Positions 1-6,306 are shown, numbered from the stretch's first letter. The stretch: 10,362 bases of DNA from Cyanobacteria bacterium UBA8803 (GCA_003505715.1 DNXU01000519.1:790-11151); one strand, 5' to 3'. Numbers and translations are program-made. Notes: generated from the letters alone by a model not told the origin.

Positions 1-2
1 GG

Positions 3-58
3 ATAGGAACCATTAGAAGTTCCTATTCCCCATTCCTCACTTCCTACTCTCCATCCTT
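3..58. repeat. short inverted repeat and pyrimidine-rich tract upstream of the first gene
   Basis: Bases 3-10 (ATAGGAAC) and 19-26 (GTTCCTAT) form a perfect 8-bp inverted repeat with an 8-nt loop. The rest, up to the start codon at 59, is almost pure pyrimidine (CCCCATTCCTCACTTCC-like). It resembles the degenerate pyrimidine repeats at 6166-6306 and is probably the same class of intergenic repeat. No Shine-Dalgarno sequence is visible in front of the start codon. Confidence 0.45.
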
Positions 59-1198
59 ATGATTGACCAGGTTGCCGATGCCTTCGAGCGCCAAGATTAT
101 CAGACTGCGGCTCGACTACTCAAACAACTTGCCAAGCAAGAGCCTAATAACCCTTGGGTGCGGCTTTATCTCGGACGCCTCCATGAAGTAACCCAAAAAC
201 TGGCAGCTGCCGAAACGGCCTACCGACAGTTACTACAGGATACAACCCATCCTAAGATTATCTCTCAAGCGCGTCAGGGACTAAAGCGCTTAGAAGCTTT
301 AGAACAACAACGACGCCGAGAAGCTTTAGCTCAAGCCACTGCCGATCCTAGTAGCAATGAATTGGGTGTCTTGGTTCTAGAACCAATCAATCCCGACGCT
401 AAAGCTACTGCTGCCCAAACCTTGGCTCGGATCTTACAGCTAGATCCCTACACTGCTCGGCTACAGTTACCAACACGAGGCTGGCGTCTTTATCGCACTG
501 GGCCAGTAGGAGAACTGCAATTTTACGTTTCATCGCTGCGGGAAGGGTCAATTCCCTGTTTTTGTGCCACGTTAAAGGATATCGAGAATATTAATATCTT
601 TAGCGTTCACCATCTTTCTGAAGCCAACGCTAGGACAGCTACTGCGGTTTGTCAAAACGATCGAGGTCAGATCGGTTCGTTAGCTTTCAACTGGTCAGAA
701 GTGGCGCAACTAGTAGAAGGGAACTTGCCAGTGTTTGAACAAGTTGTCGATGTGGATGTGCGCCACCAATTGCAGCGTAAAACCCAAACCCTTGATTACG
801 TGCAGTTTTGTGACCTACATTTACCTGCCCGCAAGAGTATCTTACGCTTGTGCGATCGCCACTATCAGTTTCAGCAGGGAATAGCCCTTTGGCCACAAGC
901 AGAGAACAACCAAAATGGGGGAGGGCAACAGCCTCCCCCTAGTCAAGCCACAAACAGAACGAACTGGAATAATTTGCGGCATTTTTTGCACCGCTACCTG
1001 CCTCAGGCACCCGTCTGGTCTGATTTCACCATCTTTGCCGAAACAGCTATCGATTACAAAGAAATGCTGGCTCGTTTACCATCTCATATCGATCTGTTTC
1101 GTCGGGAAGAAACGCCTTGGGACTCTGCCTTTCAGTTGTACAGCGGGCTGGTTTTCCTTAAAAATGCCTCTGGAGACACTAGAAAACCTTTAATCTAG
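59..1198 (+). CDS. TPR-containing cyanobacterial protein of unknown function
   Basis: This 379-residue protein has no signal peptide or membrane span, so it is probably cytoplasmic. Residues 1-80 form roughly two TPR-like helical repeats (AFERQDYQTAARLLKQLAKQEP, then the WVRLYLGRLHE and AAAETAYRQLL helices), followed by a charged helix at 80-95. Residues 100-280 look like a separate globular domain with conserved-looking patches (GWRLYRTG near 141, SIPCFCATLKDIENINIF near 164, VQFCDLHLPARKSILRLCDRHYQF near 248). A Gly/Gln/Pro linker at 284-297 joins a final helical part ending near 379. I recognise the architecture as a conserved cyanobacterial hypothetical and can assign no activity; TPRs suggest protein binding. 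The ATG at 59 is the first in frame and lacks a Shine-Dalgarno sequence. The gene converges on the next one with a 24-bp gap. It contains one HIP1 site at 852-859. Confidence 0.85.
   Translation: MIDQVADAFERQDYQTAARLLKQLAKQEPNNPWVRLYLGRLHEVTQKLAAAETAYRQLLQDTTHPKIISQARQGLKRLEALEQQRRREALAQATADPSSNELGVLVLEPINPDAKATAAQTLARILQLDPYTARLQLPTRGWRLYRTGPVGELQFYVSSLREGSIPCFCATLKDIENINIFSVHHLSEANARTATAVCQNDRGQIGSLAFNWSEVAQLVEGNLPVFEQVVDVDVRHQLQRKTQTLDYVQFCDLHLPARKSILRLCDRHYQFQQGIALWPQAENNQNGGGQQPPPSQATNRTNWNNLRHFLHRYLPQAPVWSDFTIFAETAIDYKEMLARLPSHIDLFRREETPWDSAFQLYSGLVFLKNASGDTRKPLI
917..939. repeat. perfect 8-bp GC hairpin inside the coding region
   Basis: GGGGGAGG (917-924) and CCTCCCCC (932-939) are perfect complements around a 7-nt loop. 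The element lies in frame in the TPR protein and encodes its low-complexity GGGQQPPP linker (about residues 287-294). It has the form of a small palindromic repeat tolerated at a domain boundary. It is not followed by a T-run, so it is not a terminator. Confidence 0.6.
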
Positions 1199-1222
1199 TA
1201 CCTTCCTACTGACCAGGCTTCT

Positions 1223-1621
1223 TCACTTCTTCATCTGACGTGCCATCTCTAGGAAGTTATTCATGCTTGGACCAGGACGCCGCCGACCGTTATTAGTAGT
1301 CAGCGGTAGCAAATTATTGGGCGCAAACGTAAGTCCGGGTTGGGGTTCAATTCGGCCATTGCTAGCTGCCTTTGCTGGAGCTGGTGCAGGTGCGATCACT
1401 GGCTTCTCAGGTGCTGCTGGAGCCTTAACTGGTTCTGGATTCTGGGCTTTAGGTGCTTCCGCTTTGGCGACGGGGGCCTCAGTAGATTCCGGCTTCTTAG
1501 CTTCTGTCTGTGACTTAACGTTGCCAGTGTCGTCTAGCTCTAGGAAATACCCTTTGGATTTTTTGGTTTTGGGAGCTTCTGACCCGTTGCTCTGAGATCC
1601 TTTTTTGAAAAAACCGAACAT
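1223..1621 (-). CDS. small Ala/Pro-rich cyanobacterial protein of unknown function
   Basis: This 132-residue protein has a tripartite layout. A short N-terminal block (MFGFFKKGS, then KGYFLELDD near residues 24-31) is followed by a long low-complexity linker rich in Ala, Pro, Glu and Lys (about 40-90). The protein ends with a basic block (LTFAPNNLLPL, NNGRRRPGPS, NNFLEMARQMKK). To my recollection the two end blocks recur in cyanobacterial hypotheticals whose linker varies, which suggests they are the functional, perhaps partner-binding, parts. There is no signal peptide, transmembrane span or catalytic motif, and no function can be assigned. The start is supported by AGGAG (1631-1635 on the plus strand) 9 nt upstream. 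The gene is monocistronic, convergent with the TPR gene and preceded by a very long leader or spacer. Confidence 0.8.
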   Translation of the reverse strand: MFGFFKKGSQSNGSEAPKTKKSKGYFLELDDTGNVKSQTEAKKPESTEAPVAKAEAPKAQNPEPVKAPAAPEKPVIAPAPAPAKAASNGRIEPQPGLTFAPNNLLPLTTNNGRRRPGPSMNNFLEMARQMKK

Positions 1622-1876
1622 TTACAAATACTCCTGTCTCTTAGAAAAATTTTAAATGATGATTACCTGTAGTTACAGGATTCTCACTTGCTACCCCTCA
1701 GTCTTTGACCCTTGAGTAGAGAGGCGTATAACCGCTTTCATTTTACCTTTGTTTGGCACTCTTTTCGATAACAGGTTGCATTACAAAACTATTATTTTTA
1801 GTTTCCCTGAGCTATGACTCAAGAAAGGTTGAGGATAAAGGCATGGAGAATTCTTTTAACTGCTAAGAGCAAGCTA

Positions 1877-1992
1877 GCTCTATAGTCTTAGAGCCTTGAG
1901 AAACTTTACATCGGTATTTTCTCAAGCATCCAGCATTAAGGTTATTGCTAACCTAAAAATTTCTGGTTTCTCGCCTCACTAGTTGAGACGAG
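1877..1992. other. cluster of consecutive inverted repeats, candidate structured RNA or regulatory DNA
   Basis: Four inverted repeats occur in 116 bp. They are GCTCTA/TAGAGC (1877-1882 with 1889-1894); CTTGAGAAA/TTTCTCAAG (1895-1903 with 1918-1926), which begins on the very next base; AGGTTA/TAACCT (1939-1944 with 1949-1954); and CTCGCCTCA/TGAGACGAG (1970-1978 with 1984-1992). The last has one C/A mismatch that becomes a G-U wobble if the minus strand is transcribed. None is followed by a strong T-run. I do not recognise a known RNA family, and strand and function are unknown. Confidence 0.35.
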
Positions 1993-2281
1993 TGATTTCT
2001 CCGTCAGCTTACTTGGAAGCTCAACTCCGACATGACCCGTCAGACTCCATTAAGATTGAGTTTTTCTTACTCAGCATCCTCAAACTTTACAACCAGATTG
2101 AATTATGAGTTTTAATGGCGGATCGTGGCAAGGTTTACTGCTATTTCTTAATATAACTTAATAAACCATTCATTTGCAGTACTGTTGCTTAGCTTTAACT
2201 TAAGCAAGTTCAGCTGAGACCAGAAACAAAATTTTACAATTATCTCATAATCTACTCTTAAACTCTTCCGTTGTTCTACCT

Positions 2282-2313
2282 AAAAAACTTGGGTAGCTGC
2301 AATAGCTACCCAA
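2282..2313 (-). terminator. Rho-independent terminator of the aldolase gene
   Basis: TTGGGTAGCT (2289-2298) and AGCTACCCAA (2304-2313) form a perfect 10-bp stem with a 5-nt loop. Read on the minus strand, the hairpin is followed by G and six T residues (complement of 2282-2287). It starts about 33 bp after the aldolase stop codon, the expected position for that gene's intrinsic terminator. On the plus strand the downstream bases are A-rich and would not terminate. Confidence 0.85.
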
Positions 2314-2346
2314 AAAATTTGTTTATTTATTGAACTGTGCCGAAAA

Positions 2347-3426
2347 TTAGGCAGTTACAGCCTGCTTGGTCATAGCGCTCAACTCGCCTTTGGCATACTT
2401 AGCTGCATAGTCATCCAGCGTCATCTGCTTGATCTTGCTGGCATTTCCAGCGGTACCAAACTGCTGATAACGCTCCAAGCAAACCTTCTTCATGTACGTG
2501 ATGGAAGGCTTCATGAAGTGACGGGGGTCAAAGTTCTTGGGATCTTTGGCCGCAGCTTCCCGGATGGCAGCGGTAATTGCCAAACGGTTGTCGGTGTCGA
2601 TGTTGACCTTACGAACACCGCTCTTAATACCTTTTTGAATTTCTTCAATCGGCACGCCGTAGGTTTCAGGAATTGCGCCACCGTACTGGTTGATGATGGC
2701 AATCAGGTCTTCTGGTACAGAAGAGGAACCGTGCATTACCAAGTGGGTGTTAGGCAAGCGGCGATGAATTTCCTCAATCCGGCTGATGGCCAGAATTTCA
2801 CCAGTCGGCTTGCGGGTGAACTTGTAAGCACCGTGACTGGTGCCAATAGCAACAGCTAGAGCATCCACCTGAGTGCGCTCGACAAACTCAACTGCTTCGT
2901 CAGGATCGGTCAGCAGTTGATCGTGAGAGAGTTTCCCTTCTGCACCGTGTCCGTCTTCCTTTTCACCCATGCCAGTTTCCAGAGAACCAAGACAACCCAG
3001 TTCGCCCTCAACGCTGACGCCAACAGAGTGAGCAACCTTGACCACTTCAGCAGTGACATTGACGTTGTACTCAAAGGTAGCTGGAGTCTTGGCATCGGCT
3101 TCTAGAGAACCATCCATCATGACGCTGGTGAAGCCATAACGAATTGCGGAATAGCAGGTCGATGGCGCGTTGCCATGGTCTTGGTGCATGGCAATGGGGA
3201 TATGGGGGTAGGTTTCTACCGCCGCCACAACCAAATGACGGAGGAAGTTCTCTCCTGCGTAGCTGCGGGCACCGCGAGATGCTTGTAAAATCACGGGGCT
3301 ATCTGCTTCATCAGCAGCCTGCATGATTGACAGGATCTGCTCCATATTATTGACGTTGTAAGCTGGAATGCCATAGTCATTCTCAGCTGCGTGATCCAAC
3401 AGCAGCCGCATTGGTACGAGAGCCAT
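2347..3426 (-). CDS. fbaA: class II fructose-1,6-bisphosphate aldolase
   Basis: This metal-dependent aldolase interconverts fructose-1,6-bisphosphate with glyceraldehyde-3-phosphate and dihydroxyacetone phosphate; in cyanobacteria it also makes sedoheptulose-1,7-bisphosphate in the Calvin cycle. It is cytoplasmic. The protein is 359 residues, a normal length for the cyanobacterial/proteobacterial CbbA-type form. Motifs seen are HQDHG (81-85; D83 the expected catalytic acid, H84 a metal ligand), the DGSLEAD stretch (105-111), the glycine-rich [19 protein letters not shown] (141-159), GTSHG (195-199; H198 metal ligand), MHGSSS (231-236; H232 metal ligand, phosphate-binding loop) and NIDTD (275-279). 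The start is fixed by a strong AGGAGGA 7 nt upstream. The gene appears monocistronic, with its own terminator near 2282-2313. The name cbbA is equally used for this family. Confidence 0.97.
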   Translation of the reverse strand: MALVPMRLLLDHAAENDYGIPAYNVNNMEQILSIMQAADEADSPVILQASRGARSYAGENFLRHLVVAAVETYPHIPIAMHQDHGNAPSTCYSAIRYGFTSVMMDGSLEADAKTPATFEYNVNVTAEVVKVAHSVGVSVEGELGCLGSLETGMGEKEDGHGAEGKLSHDQLLTDPDEAVEFVERTQVDALAVAIGTSHGAYKFTRKPTGEILAISRIEEIHRRLPNTHLVMHGSSSVPEDLIAIINQYGGAIPETYGVPIEEIQKGIKSGVRKVNIDTDNRLAITAAIREAAAKDPKNFDPRHFMKPSITYMKKVCLERYQQFGTAGNASKIKQMTLDDYAAKYAKGELSAMTKQAVTA

Positions 3427-3432
3427 AAATAG

Positions 3433-3439
3433 TCCTCCT
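3433..3439 (-). promoter_or_regulatory. strong Shine-Dalgarno site of the aldolase gene
   Basis: The minus strand reads AGGAGGA seven bases before the aldolase ATG. It is the best ribosome binding site in the window and fits a highly translated Calvin-cycle enzyme. Most other long genes here lack such a site. Confidence 0.8.
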
Positions 3440-3590
3440 AACTTTTGGTATCTTGTCAGCTAGTTGTTTCTAGACCAGCTTAGATTCTTAGGATAATCTT
3501 AAGATATTTTTCGATTTATAGGAAATTATCTCTAGATATTTAATTATCAGCTTTGCTTATAAGCATGATAAGCCCTTAGTATACCTAATA

Positions 3591-3662
3591 TGGGTCGCCT
3601 GGGATTCGAACCCAGAACTTATCGGTTAAAAGCCGAGTACTCTACCGTTGAGTTAGCGACCC
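3591..3662 (-). tRNA. trnK: tRNA-Lys (anticodon UUU)
   Basis: The minus strand folds as a 72-nt cloverleaf. The acceptor stem GGGTCGC/GCGACCC is perfect (7 bp). The D arm is ACTC/GAGT. The anticodon loop is CTTTTAA, with anticodon TTT at plus-strand 3628-3630. The T arm is CTGGG-TTCGAAT-CCCAG and the discriminator base is A. The outermost anticodon-stem pair is a C-T mismatch. CCA is not encoded, as is usual in cyanobacteria. The gene lies between the epimerase and aldolase genes on the same strand. A UUU anticodon can read both lysine codons. Confidence 0.97.
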
Positions 3663-3684
3663 GAGTGAGTAAGTTTTCAAACAC

Positions 3685-3699
3685 ACTGTTTTTAACAGT
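3685..3699 (-). terminator. weak hairpin between the epimerase gene and tRNA-Lys
   Basis: ACTGTT (3685-3690) and AACAGT (3694-3699) form a 6-bp stem with a 3-nt loop, 33 bp past the epimerase stop codon. On the minus strand it is followed only by GTGTTTG, a poor T-run. It could be a weak terminator for the epimerase or a processing structure in the tRNA leader. Confidence 0.35.
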
Positions 3700-3731
3700 A
3701 TCATAAATCAAATCCAATTGTAAAGAGTTAA

Positions 3732-4601
3732 TCAAAAAAAAGTTGCCTCAAAGCTAACTGATGCTTCCAAGCTAGCTCCAGGAGCCAGTTGCGCGATCGC
3801 ATCTCCTGTATTGAGCGCATTACGAGGGGCACTCCAGGGTTCTAAGCAATAAAAATCTTTACCTTTGACTGTCCAGAAAACCAGGGTGGAGTAAAGGTCG
3901 CTGTAGGTAAGGGTGATTTTCAAGTGGCGTCCGCGATCAGTCACGCTAGCTGAGTTAGCTGTTAGCTGCCGAAAGGCCACGTCAATTTCATCGCGGCTCC
4001 AATCAAAGCCGTTCGAGAAGGGATGAATTTCTTTAGTATTCTGGTCTTGGTACTCAGAGGCTGGCACCTCAAGCTCCAGTTGAGTTTTGTCAGAGGTCAG
4101 AAAGTAGGGATGCAGACCCGTAGAAAAGGGCATCGGTTCCTGGGCATGATTCTTGTAGCGCTGCTTAATCGTTAAGGTATTGCCAACTAACTGGTAAGTG
4201 AACGCCACTTGAAAGTCGAAGGGGTAAACGGCGCGAGTCCGATCGCTACTATTAAGGAGCAGGGTAAGGCTCACTAGGTTATCTGTGATCTGCTCTGTGA
4301 CCTGCCAGGGTAAATCGCGGGCAAAGCCATGCTGTTTGAGCTGATAGTTTTCCCCTTTATAGCTGTAGATGTTATTGGGTAAGTTGCCGCAGATGGGGAA
4401 TAGGATGGGGATACCACCCCGCACGCTCAAGTTGGGGTCTTTAAAGCGTTCGGCATCAAAGTAGAGAATCTCTTGACCTCCCAGACTCCAGCCAGAAATG
4501 ATCCCGCCGCGTTCTGGCACAACTTCGAGGCGCGATTGAGCATCGCTGTCAGTCAGAATGTAGGTTTCGTATTGTTGCTGTTGTTGGGCGATCGCAAACA
4601 T
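3732..4601 (-). CDS. aldose 1-epimerase family protein (galactose mutarotase-like fold)
   Basis: Members of this beta-sandwich family interconvert the alpha and beta anomers of aldohexoses or hexose-6-phosphates in the cytoplasm. The protein is 289 residues, typical of the shorter bacterial subfamily. Family landmarks visible are VVPERGGIISGW (27-38), VRGGIPILFPICGN (60-73; R61 a likely substrate ligand), KQHGFAR (89-95; H91), STGLHPYF (160-167; H164, expected general acid) and CLEPWSAPRNAL (252-263; E254, expected general base). The key residues are all present, so an active enzyme is likely. The sugar (glucose, galactose or a 6-phosphate) cannot be told from this sequence. A run of five Gln at residues 6-10 is a harmless oddity. 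The start is supported by AGGAA about 9 nt upstream. The gene is divergent from the 69-residue gene and the tRNA lies downstream on the same strand. Confidence 0.9.
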   Translation of the reverse strand: MFAIAQQQQQYETYILTDSDAQSRLEVVPERGGIISGWSLGGQEILYFDAERFKDPNLSVRGGIPILFPICGNLPNNIYSYKGENYQLKQHGFARDLPWQVTEQITDNLVSLTLLLNSSDRTRAVYPFDFQVAFTYQLVGNTLTIKQRYKNHAQEPMPFSTGLHPYFLTSDKTQLELEVPASEYQDQNTKEIHPFSNGFDWSRDEIDVAFRQLTANSASVTDRGRHLKITLTYSDLYSTLVFWTVKGKDFYCLEPWSAPRNALNTGDAIAQLAPGASLEASVSFEATFF

Positions 4602-4899
4602 TACCCTCTTTTCCTAGTAGATGAACTTGCTTAGTGATTACCTATTGTGAGAGCTGCTTCTGGCTCGCTAATCCAGCCGCACCTTACCGCCGTTGTCAAA
4701 ACATTCTACCTGAAATCGTTTCCAGCCCTTACTGTCGCTCAAAACTCGACTCGTGAAATCAAATCTCCCCTAGTTATTAGTGATCTAGATCGCTATAAAA
4801 GAGTGTTTAAAATCACCAAGATAACCTACTTAAATCAATGTCCGCCAGGAGCGAATCATTGGATAGTATTAAAAATTCTTTATAAAATAATAGATTTTC
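4602..4899. promoter_or_regulatory. divergent intergenic region with a near-palindrome and a possible promoter
   Basis: This roughly 300-bp spacer separates the divergent epimerase (-) and 69-residue (+) genes. It contains a near-perfect 18-bp palindrome at 4778-4795 (TAGTGATCT and AGATCGCTA, one mismatched pair) and an AT-rich stretch just before the plus gene. That stretch contains TATAAAAT at 4881-4888 with a poor -35 match, TTGGAT, at 4859-4864. A GTG-initiated frame runs through the spacer but lacks a ribosome binding site and overlaps the downstream gene, so I treat the region as non-coding. Confidence 0.45.
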
Positions 4900-4915
4900 A
4901 TGATTCGCTCGCTGG
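4845..4915 (+). promoter_or_regulatory. long inverted repeat enclosing the start codon of the 69-residue gene
   Basis: GAGCGAATCAT (4849-4859) is the exact reverse complement of ATGATTCGCTC (4900-4910). With one bulged C the pairing extends through CCAG (4845-4848) to CTGG (4912-4915), giving about 15 paired bases around a 40-nt AT-rich loop. The start codon and the first five codons lie wholly in the 3' arm. If the mRNA begins upstream of 4845, initiation would be occluded. If it begins in the AT-rich loop (see TATAAAAT at 4881), the 5' arm is absent. Confidence 0.55.
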
Positions 4916-5109
4916 TAAAATCGGCTCTTGAAACAGGTTGCCTGAGCGTTGCTTCTGAGGGATTAATCCGTCAAGTTTTAGAAATGAAGGTTTATCAGAG
5001 ATCAGATTTAGAGGCTCTAACAGTTCTCTGTGACGCAGTCAACTCCGGTCAAATCGAACGAGAAGCTCGTGGTAGTAGTGTTATAAAGTCACCATTCAGC
5101 AGCCCTTAA
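4900..5109 (+). CDS. small conserved-type cyanobacterial protein, function unknown
   Basis: The 69-residue protein appears alpha-helical and acidic/amphipathic: helix 1 around residues 1-12, helix 2 around 19-31 (SEGLIRQVLEMKV), helix 3 around 34-48 (RSDLEALTVLCDAVNSG), then IEREAR and a Ser-rich tail from about 58. It has no signal peptide or membrane span. I recall similar small proteins with an SEGLIRQVL...DLEAL...AV..G.I.REAR pattern in other cyanobacteria, which supports a real gene, but no function is known to me. No Shine-Dalgarno sequence precedes the ATG. The start sits in the 3' arm of an inverted repeat and just downstream of a possible -10 element, so a leaderless or very short-leader mRNA is possible. 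Confidence 0.7.
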   Translation: MIRSLVKSALETGCLSVASEGLIRQVLEMKVYQRSDLEALTVLCDAVNSGQIEREARGSSVIKSPFSSP

Positions 5110-5764
5110 TCGGGATAAGCCAGAGAGCAGAAGTCTGAACGCAGACCAAGGTTAAGGCATCAGGCTTAAGGCATAACAATTTTCATGCATATTGGTGTAC
5201 GCAGTGCCTGACGGCTAACTTAAGCCATCCCCTCATCCGGAGTCCCTGCGAACCAGCCTATTGCGTCCAGCAGATAGAGCAAGTAGTATGTCACAATACA
5301 AGTGTCTGAGCAATTCAGGCACCTACCCCTAGCCAGCCAGGATTTATGACCTGGACATCACTTGTCCTATTCTCAATGGCGGAATTTATTTTTCCCTTCG
5401 CTTACCGTGGCTCTCTGCCAATGCCAATTGACCAAAAATCTCCAACCTGCTCGCTGGGCAAATTGCTCTCCACTAGTGCCTGCGGTCAAGTTTTATTAAC
5501 GGACTACACGGTTGAGGCGAAGATGTCCAAGGTTGTTTTTGACCATTGAAGGTTCTGTAAAGTAACGATCGAGATTGCCGCTGGATGCAAGCTAAACTTT
5601 TAAGCATCGAACGGGAAACATTATTGAGGAGGCTTTCCTTGGGCAAAAGAGAGCTAAACCCGGTTAACCCGATCTCAAGTTTACAAGGAAGCTGCATTTC
5701 TCAAATTTAAGAGCTGCTTGCTCTACATGTATTGGAAGAGTTATCTGCTTAGGAGAAGCCAAAT
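5110..5764. other. 655-bp intergenic region with several inverted and direct repeats
   Basis: No convincing gene of normal size is seen. Features include TTAAGGCAT repeated at 5152-5160 and 5166-5174 (14-bp period), GGCTTAAG/CTTAAGCC (5163-5170 with 5219-5226), GTGCCTGA (5204-5211) complementary to TCAGGCAC (5315-5322), a competing GTGTCTGA at 5302-5309, and TTCCTTG/CAAGGAA (5635-5641 with 5683-5689). Frames such as 5346-5549 lack good initiation signals. The region probably holds the promoter and 5' leader of the DUF6679-like gene. Confidence 0.45.
5639..5710 (+). CDS. possible 23-residue leader peptide upstream of the DUF6679-like gene
   Basis: AGGAGG at 5627-5632 is followed 6 nt later by TTG, opening a 23-codon frame (LGKRELNPVNP..., read as Met at the start) that ends in TAA at 5708-5710, 54 bp before the next start codon. 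The ribosome binding site is as strong as any in the window, which is the only evidence for translation. It could be an upstream ORF that couples to or attenuates the gene at 5765, or a chance match. No homology is known to me. Confidence 0.25.
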   Translation: MGKRELNPVNPISSLQGSCISQI

Positions 5765-6076
5765 ATGCTACACCGCAAGATTTATCAACTCTGTTGCGAT
5801 GGTCGTGAGGTCTGTGTTTTCTTGCGGGACCAGCAACGTTGGATCGAACGTGCCCGTATTGTTGATATTGAGGGAGATTTAGTAACAATTCGCTATGAAA
5901 CGGATGAAGAAGATGAAATTAGTTCCTGGGAAGAAATGGTTCGTCTGGAAAGTATTGGTTCTGTGACTCAGAAACTGGCTTCTGTACCCCGAGGCAATTT
6001 TGAACCTCTGGTCTCGGAGGACTGTCCAGAAGCCGAACAAATTCGCCCCCGTTCTCCAGATTCCAATCCAGATTAG
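5765..6076 (+). CDS. DUF6679-like conserved cyanobacterial protein
   Basis: The protein is 103 residues, cytoplasmic and acidic, without a signal peptide or membrane span. Residues 1-60 look like a small beta-rich barrel: MLHRKIYQLCCDGREVCVFLRDQQRW, then RARIVDIEGDLVTIRYETDEEDEISSWEEMVRLESIGSVTQ, a pattern of alternating strands like SH3-like or Tudor-like folds (inferred). Residues 68-80 (ASVPRGNFEPLVS) and a C-terminal acidic tail follow. From memory this matches the cyanobacteria-specific family named DUF6679, whose role is unknown; the name was not checked. The start is supported by AGGAGA (5751-5756) 8 nt before the ATG. The stop codon abuts a purine-rich repeat array, and the gene converges on the hydrolase gene. 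Confidence 0.85.
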   Translation: MLHRKIYQLCCDGREVCVFLRDQQRWIERARIVDIEGDLVTIRYETDEEDEISSWEEMVRLESIGSVTQKLASVPRGNFEPLVSEDCPEAEQIRPRSPDSNPD

Positions 6077-6306
6077 AGGAGGTGAGGGAGTGAGGAGGTG
6101 AGGAGGTGAGGAAATAAGGGAACTGAGTAGATGAGTAGATAAACAGATGGGTTCTAATTTTTTAGTCAGTTCCCTCACCTCTTCACTCCCTCATTCCCTT
6201 ACCCCTCTACCCCCTCACCCCCTCATCCCTCCAGCTAATATTTGGATAAGGTAGCGCAATTGCCACTCCCTTACCCCCCTACCCCCTCATCCCCTCACTC
6301 CCTCAT
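6076..6306. repeat. purine/pyrimidine intergenic repeat cluster
   Basis: The segment begins at the last base of the DUF6679-like stop codon and runs past the stop codon of the opposing hydrolase. The left part is purine-rich with three copies of GAGGAGGTGAG (6076-6086, 6092-6102, 6100-6110). The right part is pyrimidine-rich with two longer copies of a CCCTTACCCC-CTACCCCCTCA unit (6195-6229 and 6266-6306). AGGGAACTGA (6117-6126) and TCAGTTCCCT (6166-6175) are perfect complements, and complementarity continues imperfectly outward, giving a large hairpin potential between convergent genes. Such degenerate repeats are common in filamentous cyanobacterial spacers. Confidence 0.8.

Larger units (their letters stand above)
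1622..2346. other. 725-bp intergenic region without a protein-coding gene
   Basis: I checked both strands for short ORFs with ribosome binding sites and found none credible; the longest candidates are under 30 codons without a Shine-Dalgarno sequence. The region is AT-rich. It holds the promoter/leader side of the small Ala/Pro-rich gene, a run of inverted repeats at 1877-1992 and the aldolase terminator near 2282-2313. The length is notable for the spacer between two same-strand genes. Confidence 0.6.

Noticed and set aside
1263..1595. 110-codon plus-strand frame rich in Gly/Ala/Ser
   Set aside because: It is exactly antisense to the Ala/Pro-rich gene and owes its openness to that gene's biased codons.
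2347..4601. Aldolase, tRNA-Lys and epimerase as one operon
   Set aside because: Spacing exceeds 100 bp on each side, the tRNA interrupts, and the aldolase has its own strong ribosome binding site and terminator; co-transcription is not supported.
4647..4931. 94-codon plus-strand frame beginning with GTG
   Set aside because: It has no ribosome binding site, lies over a divergent promoter region, overlaps the better-supported gene at 4900 and has no recognisable pattern.
5346..5549. 67-codon plus-strand frame starting MTWTSLVLFSMAE
   Set aside because: AGGA lies only 3 nt before the ATG, the composition is not protein-like after the first 20 residues, and no family is recognised.
5879..6178. 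99-codon minus-strand frame with SLISSPPHLLTPSPP
   Set aside because: It runs through the repeat cluster and antisense to the DUF6679-like gene; the sequence is repeat-derived.
6076..6306. CRISPR array or tandem satellite
   Set aside because: The units are short, degenerate and contiguous without regular unique spacers, and there are no cas genes nearby.
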